Assembly (NCBI RefSeq): GCF_000685865.1
Contig: NZ_JMKS01000003.1
Location: forward strand, 1,821,078 to 1,885,077
Length of the DNA: 64,000 bases
Direction: 5' to 3'
Source: Exiguobacterium antarcticum DSM 14480
GTDB taxonomy: Bacteria; Bacillota; Bacilli; Exiguobacteriales; Exiguobacteriaceae
Below the pieces are notes generated by a model. The model searched no databases. It was given only the letters and a program-made list of their open reading frames with translations, and was not told where the DNA came from. A program made the position numbers and the translations under genes. This document shows, in pieces, positions 64,000 to 64,000 of the stretch. Numbering within the stretch: position 1 is the stretch's first letter; each line of letters begins with the position of its first letter.

Positions 64000-64000
64000 G

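Overview
The window looks like chromosomal DNA of a moderate-GC member of the Bacilli. The 16S gene, the mixture of S-box, purine and guanidine riboswitches, the Bacillus-like ribosome binding sites (AGGAGG) and the YflT/YsnF, YolD and YdcZ type proteins all point that way, and the 16S sequence looks most like Exiguobacterium or a close relative. This placement is from reading, not from a database search.

Region 1 (1-18018) is a catabolic block for phenylalanine and phenylacetyl-CoA. On the minus strand a likely operon encodes an FlK-type hot-dog thioesterase, a phenylalanine dehydrogenase and the E1-alpha, E1-beta, E2 and E3 (cut by the left edge) subunits of a 2-oxoacid dehydrogenase complex. 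Diverging from it on the plus strand are paaK, paaA-B-C-D, an EthD-family protein, an enoyl-CoA hydratase, an aldehyde dehydrogenase, paaH, paaJ, a second enoyl-CoA hydratase and the repressor gene paaX; paaY converges on paaX. paaK is split by an IS30-family element with a perfect 4-bp target duplication. Removing the element restores the frame exactly. My reading is that phenylalanine is deaminated to phenylpyruvate, oxidatively decarboxylated straight to phenylacetyl-CoA and then degraded by the Paa enzymes, so that the ligase PaaK is not needed.

Region 2 (18100-40600) is ordinary core and accessory genome: a nitronate-monooxygenase-like flavoprotein, paired YdcZ membrane proteins, S-box controlled msrA, an M20 peptidase, a large SH3-repeat NlpC/P60 cell wall hydrolase, a guanidine-I riboswitch with paired SMR exporters, a YflT stress protein, two oxidoreductases, an EAL protein, LemA/TPM proteins, uppP, a CadA-type metal ATPase with a CadC-like operator, a ZIP transporter, a LexA-controlled Y-family polymerase with its YolD partner, and a pentapeptide repeat protein.

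Region 3 (40700-46900) is methionine salvage: mtnW-X-B-D and mtnK-A, divergent, each behind its own S-box and terminator. Region 4 (47000-51112) is a MoxR / DUF58 / transglutaminase operon.

Region 5 (51100-58000) has guaA and a pbuG-like purine permease, each under a purine riboswitch of the guanine type, separated by an AT-rich insert with an unrecognised gene, a second identical IS30 copy in inverted orientation and a YflT-DUF2382 stress protein with a sigma-B-like promoter. The permease carries an apparent one-base frameshift. Region 6 (58000-64000) has proline dehydrogenase and an rRNA operon (16S, tRNA-free spacer, 23S); a 5S gene would lie beyond the right edge.
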